Shown here: positions 34,491-47,043 of the stretch, in pieces
How positions within the stretch are numbered: position 1 is the first letter of the stretch
Layout: the number at the start of each line of letters is the position of its first letter
Assembly (NCBI GenBank): GCA_029582265.1
Contig: CM055837.1
Coordinates: 8,817,926-8,881,925, forward strand
Origin: Zoroaster sp. YZ-2022
Lineage: Eukaryota > Echinodermata > Asteroidea > Forcipulatida > Zoroasteridae
Reading direction: 5' to 3'
DNA length: 64,000 bases
Program-made: the position numbers and the translations under genes
The notes under the pieces: model-generated
The model's database searches: none
Told to the model about the DNA's origin: nothing
Seen by the model: the letters and a program-made list of their open reading frames with translations, nothing else

Positions 34491-37252
34491 CCATAACAGT
34501 GAACATTGACTGTCAGTATATCAAGCTCATATAACAATGGCCCCCCTGATTTGCCTTTACCTGCTGAATGTAAACAATAGAGGGTTTTCACCAGACAGTC
34601 CGTACGGTTTAGACAGTTTACTGATCCGGATCCTGTATTTGCTGATCCTGCTCGCGCAGTGGATACGTGCTAGAATAGATCCAAGATGGCGCAAACGAAA
34701 ATAACAAGACGAAAATCATTACAGAATTCATTCAATCATGAATAATCTCAAAAAAATTAGGCCAAAATAAATTTTCATTGCTATCAAATGATATCTAAAA
34801 CGGTATGTCAAAACAGAAATGTGAATTTAGCGGATGGATTCTGCCACGGGCACAGTTCAGCCATAGTCTGGTACTTAGCTGTATACAACAGGAATTATGT
34901 ACTGGCCGAGTTAGGACAAGGATTTGGATGCCAAAGTTTCCGTTTATTTTCGCACTGCGCAATATCACATGATCGTGATCCGCGATCCCCGATCCCGAGT
35001 GAAACAAATAAACTCCATAGCTTCTTGGGGGGAAAAAAGATGGCAAATAGACTAGCTTCAGTCAATCAGTGCTCACTTACAATCCAGTTAGTATAGAGAT
35101 CAGTGGTTTTGAGTGACAGTTTGTTATATACTAGAAACATTTACATGCCACTTTGAAATCGCAAACACTTGTGTCCCAACCTGCTTCTTCACAAAATCAC
35201 ATGCAAAAAGTTCCACACTGTTGGAATTCATTGTCACCATACAACTTGTCACATTTAACAAAATCGGACTGTGTAACTGAGGCTTAATAGAGTTTATGAT
35301 GGGACACATTGTTTTATAATGAGAAAGATTTTAAGTAACTGAAAACAAGTTAGAACATTGATTATCTAATTAATTAACTTGAAGAAAAAGAAAAAAAAGA
35401 AGAAAAAAAAAAACAGCTTGAACATAGTTTAACCTGGAAAAAACTGCAGCTTAAAATGAGTGGTAGAATCACATGTAACAGGTTTTTTTTGTTAAGATTT
35501 CCCTGTTTTTAACTGACAAACATAACACTAAAACTGCTGCTTAAAAATAATAAATAAATAAACATTTTGGAAAATGTTGGCATTAATCATTGTGAAATTA
35601 TCTTGTCATTCCCAGTTTCCAACAAAAGATCGTAGATATATAAATAGCTTGTAATATAGAAACTGTGAACATGATTCTTACTGCATGTTCATGATTATTA
35701 AACATGTAAAATATAACATGAAAATGATAGTTAATCGTTCCCAATATAACACACTGTATAACTGTATTTATCATCCTATTGATTGCAATACCAAAGATAA
35801 CTCATAGATGAATAGTGTTGAAGTTATGGAACAACCAAACTATATAATTTTGGTGGCAATTGATTTTGCAGTTTTGTTCGTACTTTGCTTTGATTTGTGC
35901 TTATTTATGTTTGAAAACCAATTTATACTGTCAGAGAGGACAATGATTGTTTATTTTATGCATAGACCAAAAATAGATGAACTTGATGAGGGTGAGGGTG
36001 TAGCAGGTGGAAGTGTGGCTTCATGACCCAATCTTCTCCCCTCAGATCTATAATGTACGTTATAGCTTTGGATTTTTACATGAGTACCTTATCTGTGATA
36101 GGTCACAGACCGTTAGCAGTTTTACTGCAGTTCGTGTATAAAATAACTTCAGTTTATCACAAATTGTGCAAAATGCAACAATAACCGGCTTCAAAAATGT
36201 ATGCTCAATGCAGCTGTGGTGTCATAAATCTGAAATTTTTGTTACATTTATAGATGCATGTAAACTCAATTATTTTATATTATGGTATTTCTGAAACCGC
36301 ACATTGCGTGGTTAACGATTATAATATATGTAAGGTGATGTTTAGTTTATACGTTTGATATTATTTTGCAGTTTTTACGTTGTGGCAAACCATTTTCGTC
36401 TTGCTTTTTAATTCTTATGTTGGATTTTGGCATGGAAATTTTAGTCCTGTGATTAAACAAGGACAGTATTTGCATTATTTGTTTGGCGTGAATGCAAAGT
36501 ATTCATAAAATTTGATGTAAAAAAAAAAGCTCAGTAAGGGAATTATAAACTTTACTTCAATCTCAAGGATTTTTATTTTCTTTACACTTCAGAGCCAGTT
36601 TACAAAAAATAAAGTTGTACCTCATTTTAAGGGAAAAGAAGTTCTTAATCTCATTCTGATTGATATGCCGTATAACTTGATTTCATCATCTGCGTTGTAC
36701 ATGCTGTACTCTGTCAAAATATGTACAACTCTTGGCAACATCTTTTGACATGGTGATGGTGATGCCATGGTGTTAGATAGTGAACTTTCATTGGTCGCGA
36801 GTTGGTAACATAGCTTACCACACAACTGATGTATCCTTTTGTAAGCCTGGGAAATTGGTGCAACAACATAGTGTATACAAGCATGCAGTGTATACATCAC
36901 TGTTCAGGGGCAATTTCATAGAGTTGCTAAGCAGAGAATGTTGCTAAGCAAATAATGTTGCTAAGCAGTATAAAACTACCAGCCAAAATGCATACATTTT
37001 TTTAAATGAAAGTTTGGCTGGTAACCAAAGAAATCCGCTAAGCAAATTTGTCTGGTAAGCAATTTGATCTGCTAAGCAGCTCTGTGGAATTGACCCCTGC
37101 ATGGACCACAATCCTGCAGGCTGGCATTTCTCTATCTTGATTGCTCTCATATCTAAGACCTGTGAATGCCTATTGTATGTGAATACAGTTTGTCTTTCTT
37201 ACAATCTAATATCATGGTTTAACTGCTGCGAGGTTGATTCATTGGGGTTTTG

Positions 37253-37295
37253 TATACCCATGGAGGAAGGAGTGTTTTCCTTCCTCCATGGTATA
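37253..37295. repeat. Perfect short hairpin
   Basis: CATGGAGGAAGGA at 37259-37271 pairs exactly with TCCTTCCTCCATG at 37278-37290 over a 6-nt loop. With one bulge the stem extends by TATAC/GTATA. No gene association is evident. Confidence 0.8.
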
Positions 37296-38049
37296 CCTTG
37301 GGTGCCATTTGTCCCCTTTGATGTACAAAACTCATGAACTTATGTCACTGCAGACAACAATTGTACAATGTACATTTGAATGCATGAACATCTCGTGTCA
37401 CATGGATGTTCACTTATCGTGACTTGTGCACATGGACATGTATTTGACACATGTATACACAAGCACAAACTGATTTGCGTATCACATGTGCTTTAGCTAT
37501 TGATCAAAGTACTACCAAATTCTATCAACACTTAACAATGGTTAAGACGAGGAAAAAACAAAACAATTGTTATCATTTTAATAACACAACTACCAAGATT
37601 GTCTGACTATAAACTACACAAAAATGTGAACATTGATTGCAGATGCAACGTGCATGTATATTTGCAAAGGAGTCTATGCATGTGTGTACAGCTAAGGTAC
37701 ATGGCTGTATCACGCGCACGTTTGTGACACAGGCATTGTCATTTTTGTAATGCAATACAGTTCACAATATCATTGTAAATCTACTTTGAGGATGAATATG
37801 TTCACGATTTTCCCAGTTTGTAAAAGTACAGATTGGCAATTGTGATCCGATCTGGGAAAACCCAAAACTTCTCGGCATTTACCATAATGCGTAACAGCCA
37901 TGTAAAGGTCAAGAACTGACCCCAGGGACCAGTTTGAGATGGAAATAGAAACGTTGTTGGGAACATTGTTAATTTTCACGATAAATTTGGGAGGTCGCTC
38001 CGAAAAGTTGGGTCCAAGTTTAGGGTTTTGCCAGAATTAGTAATGTTGA

Positions 38050-38348
38050 TTAAAGGGAAGGTACAGCATTGATAATGATGGCAGAATTGCTTCCATGAGT
38101 ATGCTTACTCTATTTGCATCAAACTGTTGGGGGTAATATAAGAAAGGTCGTGTGAAAAGGCATGGCCACTGCCAACTTTTTGGTAAATGTGCAAATATTT
38201 GCATTTTTTTTCCTGAAATGAGACCACTTCAAAAATATATTTAGGATGGTTAGTACCTTTACCAACTTAATATGAAGTTAGCTTTTGGAGATGATAAATC
38301 TGTTAATTTTGTTATCCGGTATGTAACCAATGTTGTACCTTCCCTTAA
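38050..38348. mobile_element. TTAA-flanked MITE, family 5
   Basis: TTAA-AGGGAAGGTACAGCATTG at the left and CAATGTTGTACCTTCCC-TTAA at the right, 299 bp. Relatives are at 38954-39567 and 42246-42748, with fragments near 5976, 8588 and 13008. Confidence 0.8.
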
Positions 38349-38953
38349 GAACACATCTTTTTTTTAAATATAATTTGTCGTGACTTGAATGTTATTTGGG
38401 ATATAGTTCAAACATTTAACAGGTTTATATGGTTGAAAGGGGCATTCATTCATAATTATGTGAATTTTTTTTAACTCATAGTTTACTGTATTATTTTAAT
38501 AGGATGGATATTTTGCCTCACAAGAGGGCGGTCTAGAGATATTGTATATATCAGCGTACACATTCACTGCCTTTTATTTTGGAGAGAAAGTGCGATTCCA
38601 AACGTCCACACAAAATGTGATATCCATGGCTCCAAATATCTATTAGAATTCGTAAACAACTGTACCTAAAAACCACCGAAAGTTTTTCCGTTGTGGGTTT
38701 TTGGGGAACACTACTTTTTTTGTCCGTAAACATTTTACCAAAGAAAGACTGTGTTCTCTGAATCTCTGAACAATTCCAGGAAAATTATTTTCATGGATGT
38801 TTGAATACATAATTGTTTTACTCATTTTAAAAGATCTTTCCAGTATTGAACCATGTACATCACAAGCTGTACAGTTATTGCCAAACTGGCTGGACAAACA
38901 TATTGTGAACATTTAAAGGAATAGTTGAATGGTAACGAAATATCAATATTACC

Positions 38954-39567
38954 TTAGAGGGAAGGTACATCATTGGTAATTACCAGGTAATAATAAATTA
39001 TCTTACAGGATACTTCGTGTATGGCAGATACACAATTACCAATCATTTTTAGAAACTATTCCGTTTGAAGTGTTCACATTTTTGAAGTGTTCACAAGTTG
39101 CTTTTGTAAAACATTAAAAGATAAAAAACAACAAGTTTTGCTGATTTCTCCAAAAAGCGTGAGCTCGTTTGGTGATTAAAACCTTATATAAACCTTATAT
39201 ATTGTGGTGAAACCTTGATATATACTACTCAAAACAATTTAGGGAACACCGGAATTATCTCAGTTAAAGCAAGATCATTTATTTCAGATAAACACAATGT
39301 TTCACAGAATTGATGAGAAACAACTGCACAATGAAACAGATGATAAAGGATGCATGTAGTGATTACACATTTCATGACATGACTACTGAAAGAGAGAGAG
39401 GGGGTTGCAAATGAAAATCCCGGTTCATGGAACATTTCAAACCTATTTGATGTTAAAAATCCGGTGTTCCCTAAATTGTTTTGAGTAGTATATTTATTGA
39501 GAATTGGAGTGTTAAAATGAACGTAAAACGTACATTTGCAAATACCAATATTGCACCTTCCCTATAA
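38954..39567. mobile_element. Family 5 MITE interrupted by a TA-flanked MITE
   Basis: The ends AGAGGGAAGGTACATCATTG and CAATATTGCACCTTCCCTAT are family 5 termini, although flanking TTAA is no longer intact. A complete second element at 39221-39492 sits inside it. Confidence 0.7.
39221..39492. mobile_element. TA-flanked MITE with perfect 32-bp TIRs
   Basis: TATACTACTCAAAACAATTT and AAATTGTTTTGAGTAGTATA are the outer part of a perfect 32-bp inverted repeat, continuing as AGGGAACACCGG. Total length is 272 bp. A partial copy is at 15560-15742. Tc1/mariner-type. Confidence 0.87.
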
Positions 39568-40261
39568 AGCACACATGTACTATGTGAGGTTGTTAATGAA
39601 AGCATATCCCGAATAAGCATTTTGTTGATAATAAGAATATATGCTCGATCTTGTGTCACGTACGTTTTGTAAACTAAATCCTAAATTTCCTTATTTAAGT
39701 AACATCATAATGGCATTTGGCCATAGCGCAATGTCATGACTGAGTGATGTTGTATTGAATAATTCAGTTCATGATTAATGATTGGTTGCAGCTGTTATTT
39801 CCTCACAATAATGTTTGTTGAGTTTGTCTTACTTCCTGTACTGCCATGCGTTGTGTATGAAACAATAAAACAAAATAATCAAAACTTGAGTCTTTTTGAT
39901 GTTGTCTTTTAGACAATTGTACTTGTGTAATAATAGTTCAGGGCATGTATTGATGCATTTACTGTATTGATGTAACATTTTCTTAAATTACGGTACCTGA
40001 AACCTTGTGGGTTTGGCAAAGAAGTACAAGGCTTACCCCATGTTACTTTTGGGGAAACTATATAAGGCTTACCCCATGTGGGTTTGGCAAACTAACTGCA
40101 AGGCTTAACCTTTGTGATTGTGATATGGGAAAACCATGCGGCGTAAATCCGTGTCCAAAAAATGGAGGGGGGGGGGGGAGATATTGAAATTTGTGTGCTC
40201 TGTACAACGAACTACTGCAGCGTACAACTAATCAGAATCCTCTGGCTATTATAAAGATGAC

Positions 40262-40585
40262 ACCCAAACGACAAAGAAACAAACACACACTAACAAAATT
40301 TCCCACCTTTTTTCTTGTTTGTCACGAATTATTCGCTTATTTTTTTTACTGCAAATAAATTCTGGGGAATGATCCTATGGACCATCCCCAGGCTAAAAAG
40401 TGGGGGATATATTCCCTGGGATTTACGCACGTGCGTTCAAGGCACCTTAAAAGAAAAAATATGCACATAGGCCTATACAATATTCATACTGTAGGCTTAT
40501 GAATTTTTATAACATACATGCAGACCGAGTATTGTTTGATTTCCGAACAAAATAGCGCATACATTTTGAATGATATTCGATACAT
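40262..40585. repeat. Segmental duplication upstream of lectin, copy 1
   Basis: About 320 bp, including CACGAATTATTCGCTT, GATCCTATGGACCATCCC and CATAGGCCTATACAATATTC, recurs in the same orientation at 43402-43738. This copy ends about 50 bp before the TATA-like box of the lectin gene. Confidence 0.8.
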
Positions 40586-40634
40586 ACAGTATTTCCGAGT
40601 CATGATAGTAGAGATGATATCGACCCTAGTAAGG

Positions 40635-40642
40635 TATATAAA
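40635..40642 (+). promoter_or_regulatory. Possible TATA box of the lectin gene
   Basis: TATATAAA in the context AAGGTATATAAACC lies 259 nt ahead of the lectin ATG, implying a 5' leader of roughly 230 nt if used. Placement is by motif only. Confidence 0.4.
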
Positions 40643-40900
40643 CCACATAAGGATGTCATATTATGGGAGTTAGTCATAACACTGATGTCTGACAAGTTGC
40701 AACGTCATTTACCGAAAGAGGACTAGTTTTTATCCTGATGTACATTTGTTAGATCTTGGTCAATCTACAGATCGAACTAGCCATACTCTCCAGTCTCCGA
40801 TTAAAATTAAAATTCGTCAGCCTATTTTCAAGGCAGAGAACGATCCCATTGCTACTTGTATTTTGAATCCAGTTGGTCATAACAATCACGACAAAGAAAG

Positions 40901-41401
40901 ATGTATTTCATCGCATCTATGAAATTCTGCATTCTTTTCTTAACTGTTCTCCTACCAGTACCACCGTCTGTGCGCGCTCGGTGTATTTGCCCCGACGGAT
41001 GGGTCGCTTACGGGCGAAACTGCTATCTTCACGTGCAGGAAGTGGAGAGTTTTTCTGATGCCGAAACCAGCTGCTCTGCCCGGAGCCAACATGGCCGCGA
41101 GTCCCACCTCGTCTCCATAATGGACATGGACGAATCTACATTTGTCGCCGAGTACATCGCGAAGGAAACTTCGGGTTACGTTTGGATTGGGTTAAGGAGC
41201 AACCATTACATAATAGGGTGGGCGTGGACGGACAACGGTCACCAGCTGTACACATTTTCCCACTGGGCTTCTTCGCGTGGAACTAACAGCGGATATTGTG
41301 GTTCCATGAATACCAATACTTTGTGGTATGATTTACCTTGTACCTATCAGTATGCCTACGTTTGTAAGATGCTGCAGCGATACCAGTACAGACCAACTTG
41401 A
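40901..41401 (+). CDS. Secreted C-type lectin-domain protein, single exon
   Basis: 166 residues. An N-terminal signal peptide (hydrophobic core FCILFLTVLLPV, likely cleavage near Ala26) is followed by one complete long-form C-type lectin domain. The hallmarks are CPDGW, NCY, WIGLRS, W-x-W-T-D, YCGS, LWYDLPC and YVCKM, with Cys spacing for the canonical disulfides. The calcium/sugar motifs EPN or QPD and WND are absent, with LWYD in the WND position, so calcium-dependent sugar binding is doubtful. A second in-frame Met at codon 7 is an equally plausible start. Such small secreted lectins are abundant in echinoderms and serve in immunity or biomineral matrices. The gene lacks introns and does not adjoin a related gene in the window. 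Confidence 0.92.
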   Translation: MYFIASMKFCILFLTVLLPVPPSVRARCICPDGWVAYGRNCYLHVQEVESFSDAETSCSARSQHGRESHLVSIMDMDESTFVAEYIAKETSGYVWIGLRSNHYIIGWAWTDNGHQLYTFSHWASSRGTNSGYCGSMNTNTLWYDLPCTYQYAYVCKMLQRYQYRPT

Positions 41402-42245
41402 GTAACAAGTCAGCTGCAGTCACATTGTGTATATGTGTATACACATATTACATACATATAAATCACACAAGCTCAACAATCTTATAGTAACCAGCAATGG
41501 ACATGACTGAAAACTCTCAGCAGATGGACATTGTTAGGCCTAGCTCTAGGTCTAAGCTCATAAGTTATTCTATAATCCTGTGTTTTGCATACCAAATGAT
41601 GGAACGAAAATTTACAAGGATTCCGAACCCTTTTGTATTTTAGGTCGTGTAGTTTTGAGAGTCGGCAAATGAACATTAGCCTACAGTAAACGTAACAAAG
41701 CCTACAATCTCCATAGGGTCAACTCTCCTAGCCTTGATCGAGCCATTCCGTGTTTAATTTGTTCAACGACAATTTTGTTTTCAATCGGTGTAAACACTTT
41801 CACATATTTCACAACATAACTGACCGAAGCATTATTTTTTTTAAAGCGTCCATGAGAAGCAGACATATAGAGAGGGTACCAACGAAGAGGGGACAGAGAA
41901 ATGATGCAAGGATAATGGTAAGAGAAAGTGCAAGAAAATTTGGGATAATACGAGTGTTCTGTTAAGGGGGACTGAAGAGTTAATGAGAAAAAAGGAAATA
42001 ACCTGTGAAAGCTTTTTTTAATAATTATTTTGTCACCATCAACAGCTAACCTGGCCTGCTAGTTCAATCTCCCCAATATCAGGTACAATTATTTGGCTAT
42101 ATGAACTTAATCACACTGCTTCCAGTCATGATAAATTCATTGAGGAATAGGCCTACTCATTACCTTTTATCCATGCACGGTCAATTATTTTGTGAAATTA
42201 CGTTACTTGAAAATAATGTATTATAGTGGAAACAATGTATGCAGT

Positions 42246-42748
42246 TTAAAGCGAAGGAACAACATTTGGTAATATTGGCATACTGCTACAATGAGTATGC
42301 TTAGCGCCCCCCGGAATATCCAATTGCAGCCAAAATTGCTGGATCGATTGGAATTCTGTCGTGCTGTTTTAAACGACTTTTTTTCACATAGAGGTATGAA
42401 CGTTTGCCCGATTTGTGAGGCCTCTCTTGGACACCATACTTTGTGTATGGGAAATTTGGTCTGGTTCCAATAACCGCGTATACATGTATCACGTATTTCA
42501 CTGTTAGACCACCAAAAAAAAACCCACACACACAAAAAACAAAAAACAAAAAACCCCGCATCTGGCAACTTTCTTAAAATGACAATTTCACATATTCGAC
42601 AGTTGTCTCTGAGATGAGAGCACTTCAGATAATAATTTGTCAGGATGCTTGGTGCCATTACCAGCGTCACAGCCAGTTAGCTTTCGGATCAAAATTCGAT
42701 TATAATTGGTAAACAGACTTGGGACCAATGTTGTACCTTCACTTTTAA
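42246..42748. mobile_element. Family 5 TTAA MITE with internal insertion
   Basis: TTAA-AGCGAAGGAACAACATTTGG and CAATGTTGTACCTTCACTT-TTAA bound 503 bp. About 200 bp in the middle (42310-42520) is a reverse copy of sequence at 15180-15376, including CCAATCGATCCAGCAATTTT, so another repeat inserted inside. Confidence 0.75.
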
Positions 42749-43401
42749 CCAAACATTAAGGGAAATTAAGGATTAACAGGGGATATGCCATGATTCAATC
42801 TAGTTTAATCAGTGAGGCTACGAAGACCCATCAGGTCGATATCAAATTATACTATCCCAATTGGGAGATACTTGTATCCCGATTGAAACCTTGTTCTGCC
42901 AATGAGGATACATTTTTATACCCCAATCAGGACTGACTATACCAGATGAATGATATTAGTCCCAAAATTATTGTTAGGCCTATGATCATCTTGTGATGTC
43001 TGGATCAGAATAATTGATTAAGATGTTTATACATGTATTTTATTTATAGGCGAAATAAAACCTAGACTTACAAAACATGTGTTTTCAGAATGTATTTATT
43101 TCACAAACAGGCCTATGTATTGCGTGATGTGTAATCTTCGTGACTTCACGTTCACTTTGCAATTGCTTAAAACTCAAGTGTTACCTCACCTCACACCTCA
43201 CCTATCCTCTTCGGGCCAAGTGGCCCATAAGGCTACAGTGCACTCTCTCCAGTCTGCCCTGTTCTTGGCCGCAGGCTCGGCTTCATTCTAAGACCTCTAT
43301 CCTAGCTGTGTCATTTTCTCATCGACAGTGCGCCTCCAAGTTGTTCTATCTAGGGCGTCCCACTTTCCTCCTACTCTCAGGAACCCATGTAAGGTTTCTG
43401 A

Positions 43402-43738
43402 CACCCAAACACACAACAAATATTTAAACAAATCAAATATTACCCCCTTTTTGCTTATTTTTCACGAATTATTCGCTTTTTATTATTTTTTTACTGCATG
43501 AAAAATTGGGGGGGGGGGGGATGATCCTATGGACCATCCCCGGGCCAAAAAGTGGGGAGATATATCACCCATCCCCCGCGATTTACGTCAGTGCGTTCAA
43601 TACTCCTTTATAAAAGAAAATATGCCCATAGGCCTATACAATATTCATACTGTAGGCTTATGAATTTTTTACATACATGCGAACCAAGAATTGTTTGATT
43701 TCGGAAAAAAAATGTTGGTGCATACATTTTAAATGATA
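43402..43738. repeat. Segmental duplication, copy 2 (no lectin gene attached)
   Basis: Direct repeat of 40262-40585 with scattered differences and a G run at 43509-43519. No lectin exon follows it; the downstream sequence diverges after ATTTTAAATGATAT. Confidence 0.8.
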
Positions 43739-45214
43739 TCGGGATAAGTATAGCCGACAGCGATCCCCAATAGTATACAAATATTTGGTGCCGAAGAGGC
43801 CTATGGCAACATTAAACACATCACGAGGTAACCTCTGGACTGTTCCATTTTCACGAGGCGAAGCGGAGCCGAGTGTAAATGGAACAGTTCAGATGTTATC
43901 CAGTGATATAATAAATGCTCCCATTGACCGGAATAAAGGCACCTAATATTTGTGTGACACTTGCCAAAGGACGGACGAGGAAAAAAGGCTTCTCTTTGAT
44001 GATCAAACTTTATTAGAAACTGCATATAAAAAGACAGAAGGAGCGATTTAGATTGAGTCTCCTATGCTTTGGAAAAACTGTGTGTAAATTTCTTTAAAAT
44101 AATATTTATAAAAGTTACTAAATACACTAATAAATAAATAAATAAATATATAAATAATTGAACGATAAATGCTCTTGAAGTATAAAAGCAGGTTACAAAA
44201 TGTAATATTTAAACCTTTTTAGCGTTTCCCGCCATAAGGTAAGTATCGGCCGCCATCTTGCAGCCGGACTTGGACTAAAACATTTTAAAACTAAAACCCT
44301 TTTATATAGGACTAAACCTCACAGATATTAATCAATGGACATAGATCGTTGCCATTGGATGTTTTTCATTAACTTTCAGATTAGGCCTGGGCGAATAGTT
44401 CGATTATTCGTGAACAGTAACTGCTAATCGTAATCGCTGTTTTTTTTAAGTTTTTTTTTTAAATATTCGATTAATCGCGAATTCGCGGGTAATGAACTTA
44501 TTCGCAAGTAACTCACGAATAATTATTTGTGGGTAATATTTCATGTCGTTTCTGCACACATATTAGATATGATACAATAAAACGTACACTGTATACATAC
44601 ATTTCGTCCGCGGCTGATCAGGTTTTGTTTGAAGTCCGGTTCCGCTAGTACAGTAAAAGCTTTAGAGATAAATGGATATCCTGAACAAAATCAGAAAGAC
44701 TAAAGACTTATTTACAACTCAAGTTTCTGTCTAGTAAACATCATTCACGACGAGCATCTGCCCATGCCGTCGTTCAATTCAAGCACTTACGGTACTTCTC
44801 GCGAATACAACTCGCGAATACTTTACCACATACTTCGCCGCCCCTAAATTGGGGGCGATGAAGTTATTCAGATGTTAGTTCAGATGTTACTGAGTGATAT
44901 TCTTCCCATTAATTTAATTCTATATATGTGCTTTTATTTTGCACGGTAAATAGCGCGTACGCACGCGAATGCACGGCTTTCTAATTTCTTGAGTAAATCC
45001 TTAAAGAAAGGGGTGGTCAATGCATATCCAATGGGCTTCTGATGATCGTTGGAGCCAGCACGTACGAAGTGGGCGTGGTTTACGTTGGAATTACGTCACA
45101 CTTACCAAGATATTATAGTGCAGTCTTTTGGAGCAAGGCGCGCAATGGGCAAATAATACGGTATTAAACCGTATATCTATACATGTATATACCTTTATGA
45201 CATCGGTGGTACTT

Positions 45215-45677
45215 ATACGGAGCCCCTAAAGGGACATGATAAAAAAAAATCGAGTGAAAAAAAAAATTTCGAGAGTGAAAAAAAATTTTTCGAGAGGGAA
45301 ACATTTTTTTTTCGAGAGTGAAAAAAAATATTTTCGAGAGGGAAAAAAAACAATTCGAGAGGGGAAAAAAAATTTGAGAGGGGAAAAAAAACAAATTCAC
45401 TGATTGAACGACTCTGACTCACAACTTACGTGTCCTAGATGATAGATTCCGTCACACCAACTTGACCCACAGCCGGTTATCTCGTTCGCACGAGATATTT
45501 TTTCGCTCTCGAAATTATTATTTTTTTCCCTCTCGAAAAATTTGTTTTCCCTCTCGAAATTTTTTTTTTCACTCTCGAAATTTTTTTTTTCCCTCTCGAA
45601 ATTTTTTTTTTCACTCTCGAAATTTTTTTTTTCACTCTCGATTTTTTTTTTATCATGTCCCTTTAGGGGCTCCGTAT
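45215..45677. mobile_element. Fold-back element with repetitive arms
   Basis: The outer ends ATACGGAGCCCCTAAAGGGA and TCCCTTTAGGGGCTCCGTAT are perfect inverted repeats. Each arm of about 180 bp is a tandem array of roughly 16-20-bp units, TCTCGAAA plus a homopolymer A/T run. A unique spacer lies at about 45395-45485. It can form a very long hairpin. No coding capacity; the open frames on both strands are the arms translated. Confidence 0.85.
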
Positions 45678-46587
45678 CAAGCTGAAATGGTGGAACAAAG
45701 TTTAAAAGGGGAAATTTGGGGAATAGTAATGACATTTAGGGAAACTTTATACTGAAGGGCAAAATTATCCCATACAGGAATTAATTTTTTGTTTGTTTCA
45801 TTTAAAAAAAATACTTTCGTTTAAATTACAATTTTTTATGGTTGCACATCTTGATTAATTTTACCACTGATATTACACTACTGGAATACTATTATTAGGA
45901 ATGAGAAAACTTGAAAAAAATACTTTAGGCCTAACTGACGATCAAATTATTTTCCACAGTTGAAAAATTTAAAATTAAATATTAAGATCCAAAGTGAGGA
46001 GGGGGATCTGTACCGAAAAATTTAGCTTGGATAAAAAAATAAACAATATTTTAGCTGTTTTAAAAATGTTGATATAATAATAGGCTAAAGTAGACAGTTC
46101 TGAACATGAAAACTTGTCTGAATAGGGAATGGTCCCCCGCCCCCATCTTCAGCTCAAAATGTTGAAATTTAAGCAGGTTATTTCAACCTCGTTTTTATAA
46201 TAATCGACCTCATATAATACCGAATCACAAATGCAATAAACCATGAGTACAAGGTTGAGATATTGTCAAAAACATACATAGTCTGGTACAGGTAAAACCC
46301 CGCATATGATATGTACATGATGCCTCTGGGATCCAGCCATCTGTATTCACAAAGCATGGCGGTTGAAAAATGTTTGGCCAAAAAAGGTACTTTTTCTTCA
46401 TAATCAGTTATTATATTTGAATAAAAATTTGTATAAATGTGTATTGGGGCTGGGAAGGAAGACTGGCTAAAGCTCAGGTGGAGATTTTCCCCCAAACCAT
46501 GGAAATTTAATGTCATTTTGAACATGTCCAAAAACTCCAATGCTAAATCCGAAAATAATCAGTGCAGCGCATACCACCAGTCAACTC

Positions 46588-47043
46588 GCCCCTTGATAAT
46601 CTCGCCCCTTGACAATCTCGCCCCCTGACAATCTCGCCCCCTGACAATCTCGCCCCTTGACAATCTCGCCCCCTGACAATCTCGCCCCTTGACAATCTCG
46701 CCCCCTGACAATCTCGCCCCTTGACAATCTCGCCCCCTGACAATATCGCCCCCCCTGACAATCTCGCCCCCTGACAATCTGGCCCCCTGACAATCTGGCC
46801 CCCTGACAATCTGGCCCCCTGACAATCTGGCCCCCTGACAATCTGGCCCCCTGACAATCTGGCCCCCTGACAATCTGGCCCCCTGACAATCTGGCCCCCT
46901 GACAATCTGGCCCCCTGACAATCTGGCCCCCTGACAATCTCGCCCCCTGACAATCTCGCCCCCCTAACAAACTCACCCCTCACAAAGTCGTCCCTTGACA
47001 AACACCCCTCGGTAAACTCGCCCCCTGACAAACTCGCCCCTTT
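46588..47043. repeat. 16-bp minisatellite, about 28 units
   Basis: The unit CCCCCTGACAATCTSG is tandemly repeated. Units with TCGCC flank a central block (about 46780-46937) with TGGCC, and the right edge is degenerate (ACAAACTCACCCC). It ends about 85 bp before the Polinton. Open frames on the minus strand across it are artefacts of a non-multiple-of-3 repeat lacking stops. Confidence 0.93.

Larger units (their letters stand above)
31929..40634. other. Sestrin 3' UTR and intergenic region
   Basis: No further gene is recognised in 8.7 kb. A possible polyadenylation signal AATAAA lies at 33099-33104, about 1.2 kb after the sestrin stop, and others occur further on. The region holds MITEs at 34241, 38050 and 38954/39221, a short perfect hairpin at 37259-37290, CTGCTAAGCA repeats at 36920-37090 and a degenerate repeat of CAAGGCTTACCCCATGT at 40000-40120. 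Open frames here are short and lack domains. Confidence 0.6.

Noticed and set aside
35808..36026. 72-residue frame with a hydrophobic segment
   Set aside because: An isolated short frame in intergenic DNA, with no promoter, neighbour or recognisable family.
45164..45755. Phe/Ser- or Lys/Glu-rich open frames on both strands
   Set aside because: They are products of the fold-back element arms (TCTCGAAA plus A/T runs).
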